Shown piece after piece: positions 28,957 to 37,234 of a DNA stretch of 64,000 nucleotides. The DNA is from Aquimarina longa SW024 (GTDB taxonomy: Bacteria > Bacteroidota > Bacteroidia > Flavobacteriales > Flavobacteriaceae): assembly GCF_001401755.1 (NCBI RefSeq), contig NZ_KQ474102.1, forward strand, positions 296,952 to 360,951, written 5' to 3'. The translations under genes and the position numbers were made by a program. The notes beneath the pieces were generated by a model that made no database searches, was not told the origin of the DNA, and saw nothing but the letters and a program-made list of their open reading frames with translations. The stretch's first letter is position 1. Each line of letters begins with the position of its first letter.

Positions 28957-30516
28957 TTAATGTACCCCTTCCATTAATTCTTTGATAATAGGTGATATAA
29001 GAAGTGCTACTACTCCTATGCCCATTGTAATCACCCCAAAGTTAGCATACACTGATACATAGGAGTATAATTGCTGAAAAGCTTCTGTAGTATTCTCTGT
29101 TGTTACTGTGCTAGATATCCCTGTAATGGTCTGGCTTATTGTACCCCATACACCTTCAGAAAACACACTTCCCTCTCCTTCTTTTACTGTAGTGAGTTTT
29201 GCTATTTTTCCTGCAAAAAAATGTCCGTAGAAATTAGCAGAAAACCAAACTCCCATAATAAAGGTAGCGTATTTTAATGGAGATAGTTCCGTAATTTTAG
29301 ACAACCCTATTGGGGATAAGAATAACTCTCCAACAGTTAGTATTAGGTATCCAAAAATCAGGTAAAACATTGGTGTTCTGGCATATTCATCTACTTCTTG
29401 TGCTGACATCCCAAAAACTACAAATCCTAATCCCAAGAATAGCATTCCTAGACCAAACTTAATCGCAGAATTAGGGTTTGCTTTTTTCTTACTCAGAAAT
29501 GTCCATAGTATCGCAAAGGGAATTGCTAAAAGAACGATCCAAGTAGAGTTAATACTATTAGTCTGTGCTGCATTAATCCCTACTAGGTTTACATTTCTAT
29601 CGGCAAACAATGTAAGAGAACTTCCTGCTTGTTCAAATACTGCAGAAAATAATGCGTATAAGGTTGTAAAATAAACCACTACCAGTAATCTTTTTCGTTC
29701 CTTAACAGAGACTTGGATAAGTATATAGGTAATGTATCCTATTAAAAACAAAGAGGCAACCCATACTAAGTAATGCTCAAATTCGTTAAACCGTACGATT
29801 AATGCAAATAATGGTACTGATAACCATGCCAGAAACCAAATACGATCTCCTGTATTAAGTCCATATAATCTCTTCTTATAATTTTCGATATCTGGTACTA
29901 ATCCTTTAGTACCAAATACATCTAGTTGGGTTCCTCTTTTAAAAACTAACAATCCTACCATCATTCCTATTCCTGCTAATAAAAACCCATAATGCCATCC
30001 ATATACTTCTGCAAACCATGCACATGCTAGAGGTGCTACTGCGCCTCCTATATTAATCCCTAGATAAAAAATTGTAAATCCAGAATCTCTCCTACCATCG
30101 CCTTTTTTATATAATGCCCCTACCATTGTAGAGATATTGGGTTTAAAAAATCCGTTTCCTACAATAATTAAGGCTAGTGATCCATAAAAAAATACAGCAG
30201 TCTCTATAGTTAGAAAAAAATGCCCTGCTGCCATTAATACACCTCCTAGAATAATTGATTTTCGATACCCTATATATCTATCTGCAATCATCCCCCCTAT
30301 CATAGGAGTTACATACACTAATGACATATAGGCTGCCATTACCCCAAAAGAGGCGTTATCAGAATACAATAAGTGTTTGGTCATATAAAGCACCAAAAGA
30401 GCTTTCATACCATAAAAAGAAAAACGTTCCCATAGTTCTGCAAAAAACAGGTATAATAACCCCTTAGGGTGTCCGAATAATTCTTGCTTACCAACATCTG
30501 TTTGATCTATATTCAT
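28957..30516 (-). CDS. POT-family proton-coupled oligopeptide symporter
   Basis: A 519-aa MFS transporter with about 14 membrane helices. The PTR2 signatures are present: the N-terminal LWERFSFYGMKALLVLYM with the ExxER-type motif, GGMIADRYIGYRK (about 73-85), and FTIFYLGINIGGA (about 147-159) in the second PTR2 signature region. It imports di- and tripeptides with protons across the inner membrane. The N-terminal FGHPKGLLYLFFAE is typical of Bacteroidota members. It has its own terminator and a 170-base gap to the 7TM gene. Confidence 0.95.
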   Translation of the reverse strand: MNIDQTDVGKQELFGHPKGLLYLFFAELWERFSFYGMKALLVLYMTKHLLYSDNASFGVMAAYMSLVYVTPMIGGMIADRYIGYRKSIILGGVLMAAGHFFLTIETAVFFYGSLALIIVGNGFFKPNISTMVGALYKKGDGRRDSGFTIFYLGINIGGAVAPLACAWFAEVYGWHYGFLLAGIGMMVGLLVFKRGTQLDVFGTKGLVPDIENYKKRLYGLNTGDRIWFLAWLSVPLFALIVRFNEFEHYLVWVASLFLIGYITYILIQVSVKERKRLLVVVYFTTLYALFSAVFEQAGSSLTLFADRNVNLVGINAAQTNSINSTWIVLLAIPFAILWTFLSKKKANPNSAIKFGLGMLFLGLGFVVFGMSAQEVDEYARTPMFYLIFGYLILTVGELFLSPIGLSKITELSPLKYATFIMGVWFSANFYGHFFAGKIAKLTTVKEGEGSVFSEGVWGTISQTITGISSTVTTENTTEAFQQLYSYVSVYANFGVITMGIGVVALLISPIIKELMEGVH

Positions 30517-30688
30517 ATCATGTGTTTAAAATAATGTCTTAAAAACACAAAGAATGAATAGTTCTAAACTATCTAAAAATGAAGTTCTAAAAAATAGTAA
30601 TTTATATCAATTTGTTACTACATTACAAGGAGTTACAAATAATCACAATGCTTGTATACATGCAGATACACGAGTACTACGTAACTAT

Positions 30689-31885
30689 TTAATTGGTTTT
30701 ACTAAACTCTTGTAATAATGTTTGGTCAATACTAATATTTTCGGGAATAACTCGTAATCGATATTTTCCTTGCCCTATAAATGTAAATAAATCCTTTCGC
30801 TCTAGCTGTGAGATGGATTCTAACTGTAGTATCGAATTGATATTTTCTATGATTCTACTCAGGTAGGTTTGGCTTTTTATTTCTCCTCCAGAACTCACTA
30901 AGACATACTGCCTATCTCCCTCTTCATATTTACGCTTTATACCAAATTTTAGCAGGTTCTTATACTGTGTTGTTTTAGAACCAAAATCTATCGTTTTATC
31001 ATAGATACCCTTAGATGGAATTGTTATTTTTACTAACGACCAATCCAGAAACTGAATGGTCATTTCACTAGGTTTAGGAGTTAATGCTAATTGCATTACC
31101 CAACTAGTTGCTAATACTAGAAAGATCGAAATAAACGTAGTTTTGGCAATAATCTTTATCAGATGCTCATATAACATATCATCCATTATCACAAAAACAT
31201 CTGGTACCTGCGAGACTAACATTAATAAAAATGCTATTGTAGAAATTATAGCGACCATTTTTAATCCCCTACTCATAAAGGTTCTGTAAAAAGAAACCGT
31301 AAATAAATAGGTTAAAAAACAAGAAAGTAATAAATCAGGAACACCACTTAATCGAACTCCGTTAATGACTGGATTGTTTTTATAATATTGAATTAAAACC
31401 AAAGTCAATACAGAGACAATAGCAACCAAAGCTATAAGAATCAGCGTATTCTTTTTATTTTTATATAAAAATGAAGGAGCAAAATCAATATAAAATAATG
31501 CAAATAAAAGTAGCGAGGTATTTACTACCGAAAAGAAACTATACCCAATATCATACAGTATTGTATTCTGAAAAGAAAAAAGGTTTGCCATATAAATCCA
31601 AGTACCAGAGAACACCCATACAAATAGTGCCAGACTTAGGTATAATAATCCTTTATCAATTCTTTTCTGCGAATCATCTTCTTCTAAAAATTGACTAAAC
31701 CGCTTTCTTATATTATACCAAATTGCTAATAATAATATCCCTCCTATCAGAGCAATACAGATATGGGCAAGGCTATAAAATTTAGTTATATCTGACATGT
31801 AAGTGTATCTACTACCATTTACTTTTTTTAAAAAAAATACTGGTATCATTATCCTTGCCCAATTTACATATATCTTTAAAAACAT
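30689..31885 (-). CDS. Seven-helix membrane protein with cytosolic C-terminal domain
   Basis: A 398-aa protein as the frame opens; ATG at 31798 (MSDITKFYSLAHICIALIGG) is a more natural start and places the first helix at the N-terminus. I count seven hydrophobic helices between residues 40 and 275 of the long form, then about 125 soluble residues with no recognised motif (two halves around GDRQYVLVSSGGEIKSQTYL and FTFIGQGKYRLRVIPENI). The layout resembles 7TM receptor-type signalling proteins without a kinase. Function unknown. It lies alone, upstream of the accessory region. Confidence 0.75.
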   Translation of the reverse strand: MFLKIYVNWARIMIPVFFLKKVNGSRYTYMSDITKFYSLAHICIALIGGILLLAIWYNIRKRFSQFLEEDDSQKRIDKGLLYLSLALFVWVFSGTWIYMANLFSFQNTILYDIGYSFFSVVNTSLLLFALFYIDFAPSFLYKNKKNTLILIALVAIVSVLTLVLIQYYKNNPVINGVRLSGVPDLLLSCFLTYLFTVSFYRTFMSRGLKMVAIISTIAFLLMLVSQVPDVFVIMDDMLYEHLIKIIAKTTFISIFLVLATSWVMQLALTPKPSEMTIQFLDWSLVKITIPSKGIYDKTIDFGSKTTQYKNLLKFGIKRKYEEGDRQYVLVSSGGEIKSQTYLSRIIENINSILQLESISQLERKDLFTFIGQGKYRLRVIPENISIDQTLLQEFSKTN

Positions 31886-32113
31886 ACATATACTAAATGT
31901 AGATTCTTATAAAACTATACTCATCGGATACTAGATGCTAGCACTCTATATGTATAATAGGTTATATATATCTATATCAACTCTCTCCAAGATCCTTATT
32001 ATGACCTAAAAACACTACTTCATCGTAATTATCCCTCTTTTTTTCTTTTGTAATATTATAATGCTAAATATCTTATGCTGTATAACATACTTTAATAAAT
32101 ACTACCTAACAGT

Positions 32114-32488
32114 TTAATCATCTATATTGTTATTAGTGTTGTCTGCATCGTTATCAGCGTCGTCCGCTTTGTTATCATCCTTGTCTGCCTTGTTATCATC
32201 CTTGTCCGTATCGTTATCAGCATTGCCCGCCTTGTTATCATCCTTATCCGTATCGTTATCAGCGTTGCCCGCCTTGTTATCATCCTTGTCCGCATCGTTA
32301 TCAGCGTTGCCCGCCTTGTTATCATCCTTGTCCGCATCGTTATCAGCATTGCCCGCCTTGTTATCATCCTTGTCCGCATCGTTATCAGCATTGCCCGCCT
32401 TGTTATCATCCTTGTCCGCATCGTTATCAGCATTGTCCGCCTTGTTATCATCCTTGTCCGCACTAGTATTTATCGCTACTGGTCGTGT
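32114..32488 (-). pseudogene. Asp/Asn-rich repeat ORF without a start codon
   Basis: On the minus strand this frame is open from the TAA at 32491-32489 to the TAA at 32116-32114 (124 codons). It encodes about seven copies of a 14-residue unit, ADKDDNKAGNADND, ending DADNTNNNIDD. There is no ATG, GTG or TTG in the frame. The frame with a GTG start on the same strand gives an Arg/Met/Ile/Thr repeat, and the plus strand gives Leu/Ser; neither looks like a natural protein. The Asp-rich repeat is calcium-binding-like. I read it as the 3' remainder of a gene that lost its 5' end, or one needing a frameshift. Not recognised as a known family. Confidence 0.5.
32157..32465. repeat. 42-bp tandem minisatellite
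   Basis: About seven tandem copies of a 42-base unit (plus strand: TTGTTATCATCCTTGTCCGC, then ATCGTTATCAGCATTGCCCG and CC) with a few base changes between copies. The period is a multiple of three, so copy number can change without breaking the Asp-rich frame on the minus strand. More GC-rich than its surroundings. Confidence 0.9.
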
Positions 32489-32505
32489 TTAATACAATAG
32501 ATCGG

Positions 32506-32591
32506 GAGTGTTTAACAAAGTATATCACCAAGTATAAACATTTAACTGAGAGTGTTCAGTAAAGTGTGTCACCACGTATAAACATTTAACT
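32506..32591. repeat. Two diverged 42-base direct repeats
   Basis: 32506-32547 and 32550-32591 begin GAGTGTT and end GTATAAACATTTAACT with about seven differences between. Both lie upstream of the small disrupted ORF at 32602. Purpose unknown; could be a duplicated operator or leftover. Confidence 0.7.
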
Positions 32592-32601
32592 TTGTGATAT
32601 T

Positions 32602-32700
32602 ATGGAAGAAAAAAAAGAATTTAATGATGATGATTTTTAAAAGGAGGCTTTAAAAGGTTTAGAGGGAGTCTTCAATAGATTAATTATTATTTTAAAATAA
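32602..32700 (+). pseudogene. Tiny acidic ORF split by an in-frame TAA
   Basis: ATG 32602 reads MEEKKEFNDDDF, then TAA at 32638-32640, and the same frame continues KEALKGLEGVFNRLIIILK to a second TAA at 32698-32700. The join gives a plausible 32-residue peptide with an amphipathic helix. It may be a relic of a small gene or chance. Low support. Confidence 0.3.
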
Positions 32701-32810
32701 TACTACTAATATGGGGTAACATTTGATCTTGTAGAAACATATACTTACTAACAAACAATATCATTTATATAATCACCCTAGTATTATAGGGGTTTAAAAC
32801 AAACAAACAT

Positions 32811-33503
32811 ATGGCAGAACGTAGTTACAAGATCAAAGACGGTATCGTATTAGAATGGGCAGATACTGTAATTTCTTATCTTAAAGAAGATATACAACTA
32901 TTTACTGATTTTGACGCTAAACTAGACCAGAGATTTATAACTCTCTTAGAAAGTAAAGTTACACAAGCATATAAAGAAGGAGGTGATCAATTAAATATAG
33001 CACAATTACAAGAAAAAACAGAATCTGTAGATCGTGCTATGAATGACTGTCATGCCTATTTTAAAAAACTACGCTACTGGGTACTTGATGCTTTTCCGGA
33101 TCAAAAAGCAATACAAAAACAGTTTGGTGTTGGTAGATATGCAATAATCAGAAGAAGTCAAATCAAGATGATCCAATATACAGAAGGGCTCACCACTACC
33201 ATCAATCAGCACCGAGATGCACTTATTGCTACAGGAATCCCTGCACAGTTATTAGAACAACCCGCAGTCTTATCCGAAGCCCTGCGTAGTGCAAATAATG
33301 AACAAGAACAAAAAAAAGGAACCCGTACCGTAGATACTGACCAACGAAAAGAACTCTTTAATGAGCTATACCGTATCTTACAAAAAATAAATGCAGCAGC
33401 AGACAATGTATTCGATCAACACCCTGCTAAACGAAAACTCTATCGTACTCCCAGAGTAACTAGTAGTACCAGAAGTATAACAACCAATGATGAAGAAGAA
33501 TAA
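32811..33503 (+). CDS. Helical protein leading the T6SS effector cluster
   Basis: A 230-aa, wholly soluble, alpha-helical protein with no signal peptide. Residues 10-155 look like a helical bundle (EWADTVISYLKEDIQLFTDF onward); 175-215 form another helix ending FDQHPAKRKLYRTPR; the tail is Ser/Thr-rich and acidic. It begins the run of plus-strand genes whose next members are a TssD/Hcp tube protein (69 bases downstream) and an effector. By position it may be an effector adaptor, a chaperone or another tube-loading component. I do not recognise the family, so this role is inferred. Confidence 0.75.
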   Translation: MAERSYKIKDGIVLEWADTVISYLKEDIQLFTDFDAKLDQRFITLLESKVTQAYKEGGDQLNIAQLQEKTESVDRAMNDCHAYFKKLRYWVLDAFPDQKAIQKQFGVGRYAIIRRSQIKMIQYTEGLTTTINQHRDALIATGIPAQLLEQPAVLSEALRSANNEQEQKKGTRTVDTDQRKELFNELYRILQKINAAADNVFDQHPAKRKLYRTPRVTSSTRSITTNDEEE

Positions 33504-33572
33504 AAAAATACAGATCCATACAATAAATCATACAATTACACATTAGTAATAATAACTCTTAAAACCTAAACC

Positions 33573-33968
33573 ATGGCAACAAAAACCGAATTACTTATCC
33601 ACAATCAGCAATACCGTCTTATTGAATCCTCCTTTGACTTCCACCAACCCACTGATTATAATGGCAGACCCAGTGCCAAGGTACGTGCTGGCAGTATCGT
33701 AGCTCTCATTGATTTTGATGGAGAAGAAGAACTCATCAGCTGGGCTGGTAATGATATCACCACCCGTAGTGGTAAGATCATCTACTATAGCGCTGATGGT
33801 ATGGGGATTAAGTTTACTCTAGAGTTTACCGATGCCTATTGCTCAGATATGTACATATACCAGAGCAATATTGTCGGGGGTGGAGTCCTATCAGAGCTTA
33901 AGATCACTGCCAGAGAGATGGTAATAAAAGGACATACTCATACGAATAACTGGCCTGTAAAAAGCTAA
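33573..33968 (+). CDS. tssD: Type VI secretion tube protein, TssD (Hcp-like)
   Basis: A 131-aa protein matching the Bacteroidota TssD/Hcp family, which stacks as hexameric rings to form the inner tube of the subtype iii T6SS and carries effectors. Visible family features are the first strands LLIHNQQYRLIESSFDFHQP, then TDYNGRPSAKVRAGSI (residue block 27-42, strongly conserved as T-D-x-x-G-R-P-S), LEFTDAYCSDMY (about 84-95) and the C-terminal ITAREMVIKGHTHTNNWP. Length is typical. The effector gene starts 15 bases downstream. No other T6SS structural gene is in the window, so this is an orphan tube gene dedicated to the neighbouring cargo. Confidence 0.85.
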   Translation: MATKTELLIHNQQYRLIESSFDFHQPTDYNGRPSAKVRAGSIVALIDFDGEEELISWAGNDITTRSGKIIYYSADGMGIKFTLEFTDAYCSDMYIYQSNIVGGGVLSELKITAREMVIKGHTHTNNWPVKS

Positions 33969-33983
33969 AAACCTGATATCGCG

Positions 33984-35255
33984 ATGAGAAAAAGTAACCA
34001 AACACTACAGGGGCTAGATGCAGTACTAGCCCCTGCTATAGAAAGAGCCGTATGCCCCTCATTTTCTGGCAAGACTCCCACCGCATTTGATATTGGGATT
34101 AAACTACATCGAGAGCTCGATAATACCCGTACATCCCTATCAGAAGCACTCTATAAAATAGACCTTGCCAATGATGATATAGGTGTAAAACAAGCCCAGA
34201 TGCATCAGTTACAGAGCATGCGCCCCTATAATACAGATGCTGTAGACACCAATGATTATATCAGAAAAGCCAATAACGGCTATCAGGTATGGGATGGCAA
34301 TCGATGGACACAGCTCTCTAAAGATGCCAAAATAAAAATAACTAGTGAGCGTAGCGAAGCCACCAATAATAAGCTTGCTGTAGTCATACAAGCAGAAGAT
34401 ACCAGTACCAATACGCAGATTTTTTTTGTAGATGATAATGTATACAAGCGCGGTGGGGAGATCAGTTATAATGGTAGTATCAGAGATAATCCAGAACTTA
34501 GCCCTAGGATGATAAATGAGGAGATCAACTGGCAGAGCATACTATATGATGCCACCAAGATGGGAGTTGCTACAACAGGTAAGGCTGCCGGAGCACTAAG
34601 TCTGACCCGTATCGGCAATCTTACCCCGTGGCATAAAGGCGCAAACCTTCATAAAGCAGTAGGATGGTATCGCAATAAAGAAGGGATCTACCGTAGCCTA
34701 AGTAGTCAGCGTAATACCATCGGTGCCGGTGGGCACCGTGTAGGCGCACGTACTGCTGCCAAGAGTGTAAAACATCTTAAACTCCTAGGAAGAAGAATTG
34801 CAATAATCAGTGTTGGGATTAGTGTGCATGAAGTTATTGACGCATATAAAAAAGACGACTTTAATAAAAATCAAGTAATTACCAAAGCAGGAGTTGATAT
34901 AGCTATGACGGTAATAGGTACTTTAGGAGGTCCTGTAGGTTGGTTCATCTCTGGGAGTTATCTTATCCTATCGACTACAGGGGCATTTGGGGATTGGGGG
35001 ACCCCCAGTGGAGTAAACAGTAATGGAATCCCTTATGGCAACACCAATTTTGGTACGACGGGGGGAGCATCCAGCCAATATACCGATGAGTTTACTATAG
35101 ACTATGTACCCCCAATAGAGCATAAACGCAGTAAGATGAGAGAACGCTTATACCGTATGCAAGACCATACTGCTGTACAACCACAAGTACATTATCAGGT
35201 AAATATGGAGGGGCAAGACTTCTTCCCTAGAAATCAATATTATACTAAATTTTAA
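33984..35255 (+). CDS. Putative T6SS cargo effector, membrane-acting
   Basis: A 423-aa protein without a signal peptide. Residues 1-230 are soluble and may serve loading (helical start, then a beta-rich part with NGYQVWDGNRWTQL). Residues 225-265 are basic (VGWYRNKEGIYRS onward). There are two hydrophobic segments: about 270-287 (RIAIISVGISVHEVIDAY), and about 300-335, which is glycine-rich (AMTVIGTLGGPVGWFISGSY). Residues 336-423 are polar. Hydrophobic glycine-rich hairpins near the C-terminus are typical of pore-forming bacterial toxins. The following genes encode small membrane proteins, the usual immunity type against such toxins. No nuclease or peptidoglycan hydrolase motif is seen. Its 3' 150 bases recur downstream. 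Function inferred from context. Confidence 0.65.
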   Translation: MRKSNQTLQGLDAVLAPAIERAVCPSFSGKTPTAFDIGIKLHRELDNTRTSLSEALYKIDLANDDIGVKQAQMHQLQSMRPYNTDAVDTNDYIRKANNGYQVWDGNRWTQLSKDAKIKITSERSEATNNKLAVVIQAEDTSTNTQIFFVDDNVYKRGGEISYNGSIRDNPELSPRMINEEINWQSILYDATKMGVATTGKAAGALSLTRIGNLTPWHKGANLHKAVGWYRNKEGIYRSLSSQRNTIGAGGHRVGARTAAKSVKHLKLLGRRIAIISVGISVHEVIDAYKKDDFNKNQVITKAGVDIAMTVIGTLGGPVGWFISGSYLILSTTGAFGDWGTPSGVNSNGIPYGNTNFGTTGGASSQYTDEFTIDYVPPIEHKRSKMRERLYRMQDHTAVQPQVHYQVNMEGQDFFPRNQYYTKF

Positions 35256-35268
35256 AAAAGAAAAACGT
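35121..35268 (+). repeat. Effector-tail repeat, parent copy
   Basis: From CATAAACGCAGTAAGATG through the effector stop and the AAAAAAGAAAAACGT spacer up to the immunity start. It recurs at 35669, partly at 36257, and at 36747. Confidence 0.85.
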
Positions 35269-35673
35269 ATGGATTTAACTTCAATAATTTTCATATCAGG
35301 TATACTCATCCCTCTATCTGTATTTTTCTTTTATAGAAAACAATTAGAAAATAACGCCCAATGGTTTATCATTGGGGGAGGGATAATCGCACTAATCGGT
35401 ATATCTATCTATATGACTAGTATAGAAATAGAAGAAGAAAGGATTTTATATCTAAGCTTGCTTACCCCACTATATGCAACCCTGTTATATAAAGGGATGA
35501 TTTACCTGTTTGTAAAGCTATTTGATAGGATGCCAGTAGATACTACTTTTGAGTTTCATGTTAATATAAGAGATAGCCTGTTTAATATTATATATGCTTT
35601 ATTAATAACTATTGTTCCTATGCTTACTATAATATATTTTGGAGAACTAGCCAGAGCAGCAGCAAGAACATAA
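35269..35673 (+). CDS. Putative immunity protein 1 (intact)
   Basis: A 134-aa inner-membrane protein, the only intact member of the array and directly 3' of the effector (13-base gap). Hydrophobic segments lie at about 5-22, 32-49, 61-83 and 103-125. A conserved polar stretch between the third and fourth, FDRMPVDTTFEFHVNIRD, is shared by all copies. The G stretch in the second segment is interrupted (GGGGGAGGG), unlike the homopolymers in the other copies. The last 10 residues (ELARAAART) are absent from the paralogues and run into the repeat. The immunity role is inferred from synteny with the effector. Confidence 0.7.
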   Translation: MDLTSIIFISGILIPLSVFFFYRKQLENNAQWFIIGGGIIALIGISIYMTSIEIEEERILYLSLLTPLYATLLYKGMIYLFVKLFDRMPVDTTFEFHVNIRDSLFNIIYALLITIVPMLTIIYFGELARAAART

Positions 35674-35816
35674 ACGCAGTAAGATGCGAGAACGCTTATA
35701 CCGTATGCAAGACCATACTGCTGTACAACCACAGGTACACTATCAGGTAAATATGGAAGGACAAGACTTCTTCCCTAGAAATCAATAGTATACTAAATTT
35801 TAAAAAAGAAAAACTT
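35669..35816 (+). repeat. Effector-tail repeat, copy 2
   Basis: Nearly identical to 35121-35268. The effector frame is still open from the ATG in AAGATGCGAGAA, but a TAG replaces the first tyrosine codon of the NQYYTKF end. It brings the ribosome-binding spacer to immunity copy 2. Confidence 0.85.
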
Positions 35817-36192
35817 ATGGATTCAGGTGATTTTATTTATATGGCATCAGTAATGATCCCTCTTTTTGCATTTTTCTTTTTAAGAAAACAATTAGATGAA
35901 AACAATTTATGGTTTATCATCGGAGGGGGGATAGTAACCGTAATTGGTTATGTATATATATATAAGTACTATAGAAGACAAAAAAATACTTTATTTAAAT
36001 ATGCTGATACCTTTATATGCACCATTGTTATATAAAGGGATGGTTTACATATTTGTAAAACTATTCGGTAGGATGCCAGTAGACACCTCTTTTGAGTTTC
36101 ATGTTAATATACGAGATAGCTTGTTTAATATTATATTTTTTATCATGATAACAGTTTTTCCAATACTTATTATATTATATATTGTTTCATAA
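35817..36192 (+). pseudogene. Immunity protein copy 2, out of frame at a TA tract
   Basis: The frame from ATG 35817 (MDSGDFIYMASVMIPLFAFF) runs to a stop at 36033-36035. The rest of the protein (STIEDKKILYLNMLIPLYAP to the stop at 36190-36192) is in the +1 frame. The switch falls at a TA run of six units, 35953-35964, and one added TA unit would restore a 125-residue immunity protein. A G6 run lies at 35925-35930. Either a decayed gene or a gene in its off phase. Confidence 0.7.
35953..35964 (+). repeat. TA dinucleotide tract in immunity copy 2
   Basis: Six TA units at the point where the frame is lost; one more unit restores it. Confidence 0.8.
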
Positions 36193-36223
36193 AAAGTGAT
36201 ATCTATAGAAAATAAAATGATAT

Positions 36224-36357
36224 GATCTCTGGGAATTATCTTATCGACTACAGGAGCATACTACTGTGCAACCACAAGTACATTATCAGGTAAATATGGA
36301 GGGGCAAGACTTCTTCCCTAGAAATCAATATTATACTAAATTTTAAAAAAGAAAACG
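36224..36357 (+). repeat. Effector relic with internal deletion, plus tail repeat
   Basis: 36224-36256 matches the effector region encoding the ISGSYLILSTTGA hydrophobic end (about 34947-34985), and from 36257 it jumps to the tail (TAVQPQVHYQV onward). So this is an effector copy with a deletion between them, leading to immunity copy 3. Confidence 0.75.
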
Positions 36358-36462
36358 ATGGATTTAGATACTTTTATTTTTGCTACGTCAATAGCCATAC
36401 CTCTTTTTACATTTCTTCTTTTTAGAAAACAATTAGAAAATAATACCCAATGGTTTATCATT

Positions 36463-36471
36463 GGGGGGGGG
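36463..36471 (+). repeat. G9 homopolymer in immunity copy 3
   Basis: Nine G in a row in an AT-rich genome. The same position has G6 in copy 2 (35925-35930), G7 in copy 4 (37002-37008) and an interrupted run in copy 1. Confidence 0.85.
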
Positions 36472-36485
36472 ATAGTAACTATAAT

Positions 36486-36525
<40 letters not shown>

Positions 36526-36746
36526 TACTATAGAAGATAAAAAAGTACTTTATATTAATATGCTTGTTCCTCTATATGCAGCTTTACTATATAAAGGGAT
36601 GATTTATCTGTTTGTAAAACTATTTGGTAGGATGCCAGTAGACACCTCTTTTGAGTTTCATGTTAATATACGAGATGTTCTATTTAATCTTTTATATTTT
36701 ATTATGATAACTGTTCTACCTATGCTTTCATTACTTTTTATATGAG

Positions 36747-36896
36747 AACATAAACGCAGTATGATGCGAGAACGCTTATACCGTATGCAAGACCATACTG
36801 CTGTACAACCACAAGTACATTATCAGGTAAATATGGAAGGACAAGACTTCTTCCCTAGAAATCAATATTATACTAAATTTTAAAAAAGAAAAACGT
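36747..36896 (+). repeat. Effector-tail repeat, copy 4
   Basis: Nearly identical to 35121-35268, including the intact effector end (YYTKF stop) and the spacer before immunity copy 4. An ORF from ATGATGCGAGAA could encode the last 40 residues of the effector. Confidence 0.85.
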
Positions 36897-37170
36897 ATGG
36901 ATTTAACTTCAATAATTTTCATATCAGGTATACTCATCCCTCTATCTGTATTTTTCTTTTATAGAAAACAATTAGAAAATAACGCCCAATGGTTTATCAT
37001 TGGGGGGGATAGTAACTATAATCGGATATATATAAGTACTATAGAAGACAAAAAAACACTTTATTTAAATATGCTGATACCTTTATATGCAGTATTGTTA
37101 TATAAAGGAATGGTTTATGTATTTGTAAAACTATTCGGTAGGATGCCAGTAGATACTTCTTTTGAATATC
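36897..37170 (+). pseudogene. Immunity protein copy 4, 5' part, split by an insertion
   Basis: The first 106 bases equal immunity copy 1, and the later part resembles copy 2, so the gene is a mosaic. With G7 at 37002-37008 and four AT units at 37026-37033 the frame stays open but the second hydrophobic segment becomes GGDSNYNRIYIS. At 37170 the gene is cut in the codon after EY by the 2230-base insertion. Its 3' part resumes in frame at 39401. Confidence 0.8.
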
Positions 37171-37230
37171 GATCCATGTATGGTGTCGTAGCATCCCGAA
37201 GGGTGCTATGCGCCATACATTTTGTTAGGT
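37171..37230 (-). other. attC-like recombination site
   Basis: Minus strand: ACCTAAC (fits RYYYAAC), four bases, then GTATGGCGCATAGCACCC pairing with GGGATGCTACGACACCATAC around TTC, with a bulged T and a small internal mismatch. Imperfect hairpins with extrahelical bases are how attC sites are recognised. The outer RRRY half of the second core site is at the other cassette end, as expected after insertion at a secondary site. Confidence 0.6.
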
Positions 37231-37234
37231 GTAG

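Noticed and set aside
32104..32110. ACCTAAC as a further integron core site
   Set aside because: A 7-base match is expected several times by chance in 64 kb, and no hairpin or partner GTTRRRY lies nearby.
32157..32465. Possible CRISPR array
   Set aside because: Units are contiguous with no unique spacers, and there are no cas genes; it is a coding-type minisatellite.
32127..32492. Long Leu/Ser repeat ORF on the plus strand and Arg/Met/Ile/Thr repeat ORF on the minus strand
   Set aside because: Both are shadows of the 42-base repeat. The Asp-rich minus-strand frame is the only one with natural composition and a natural C-terminus.
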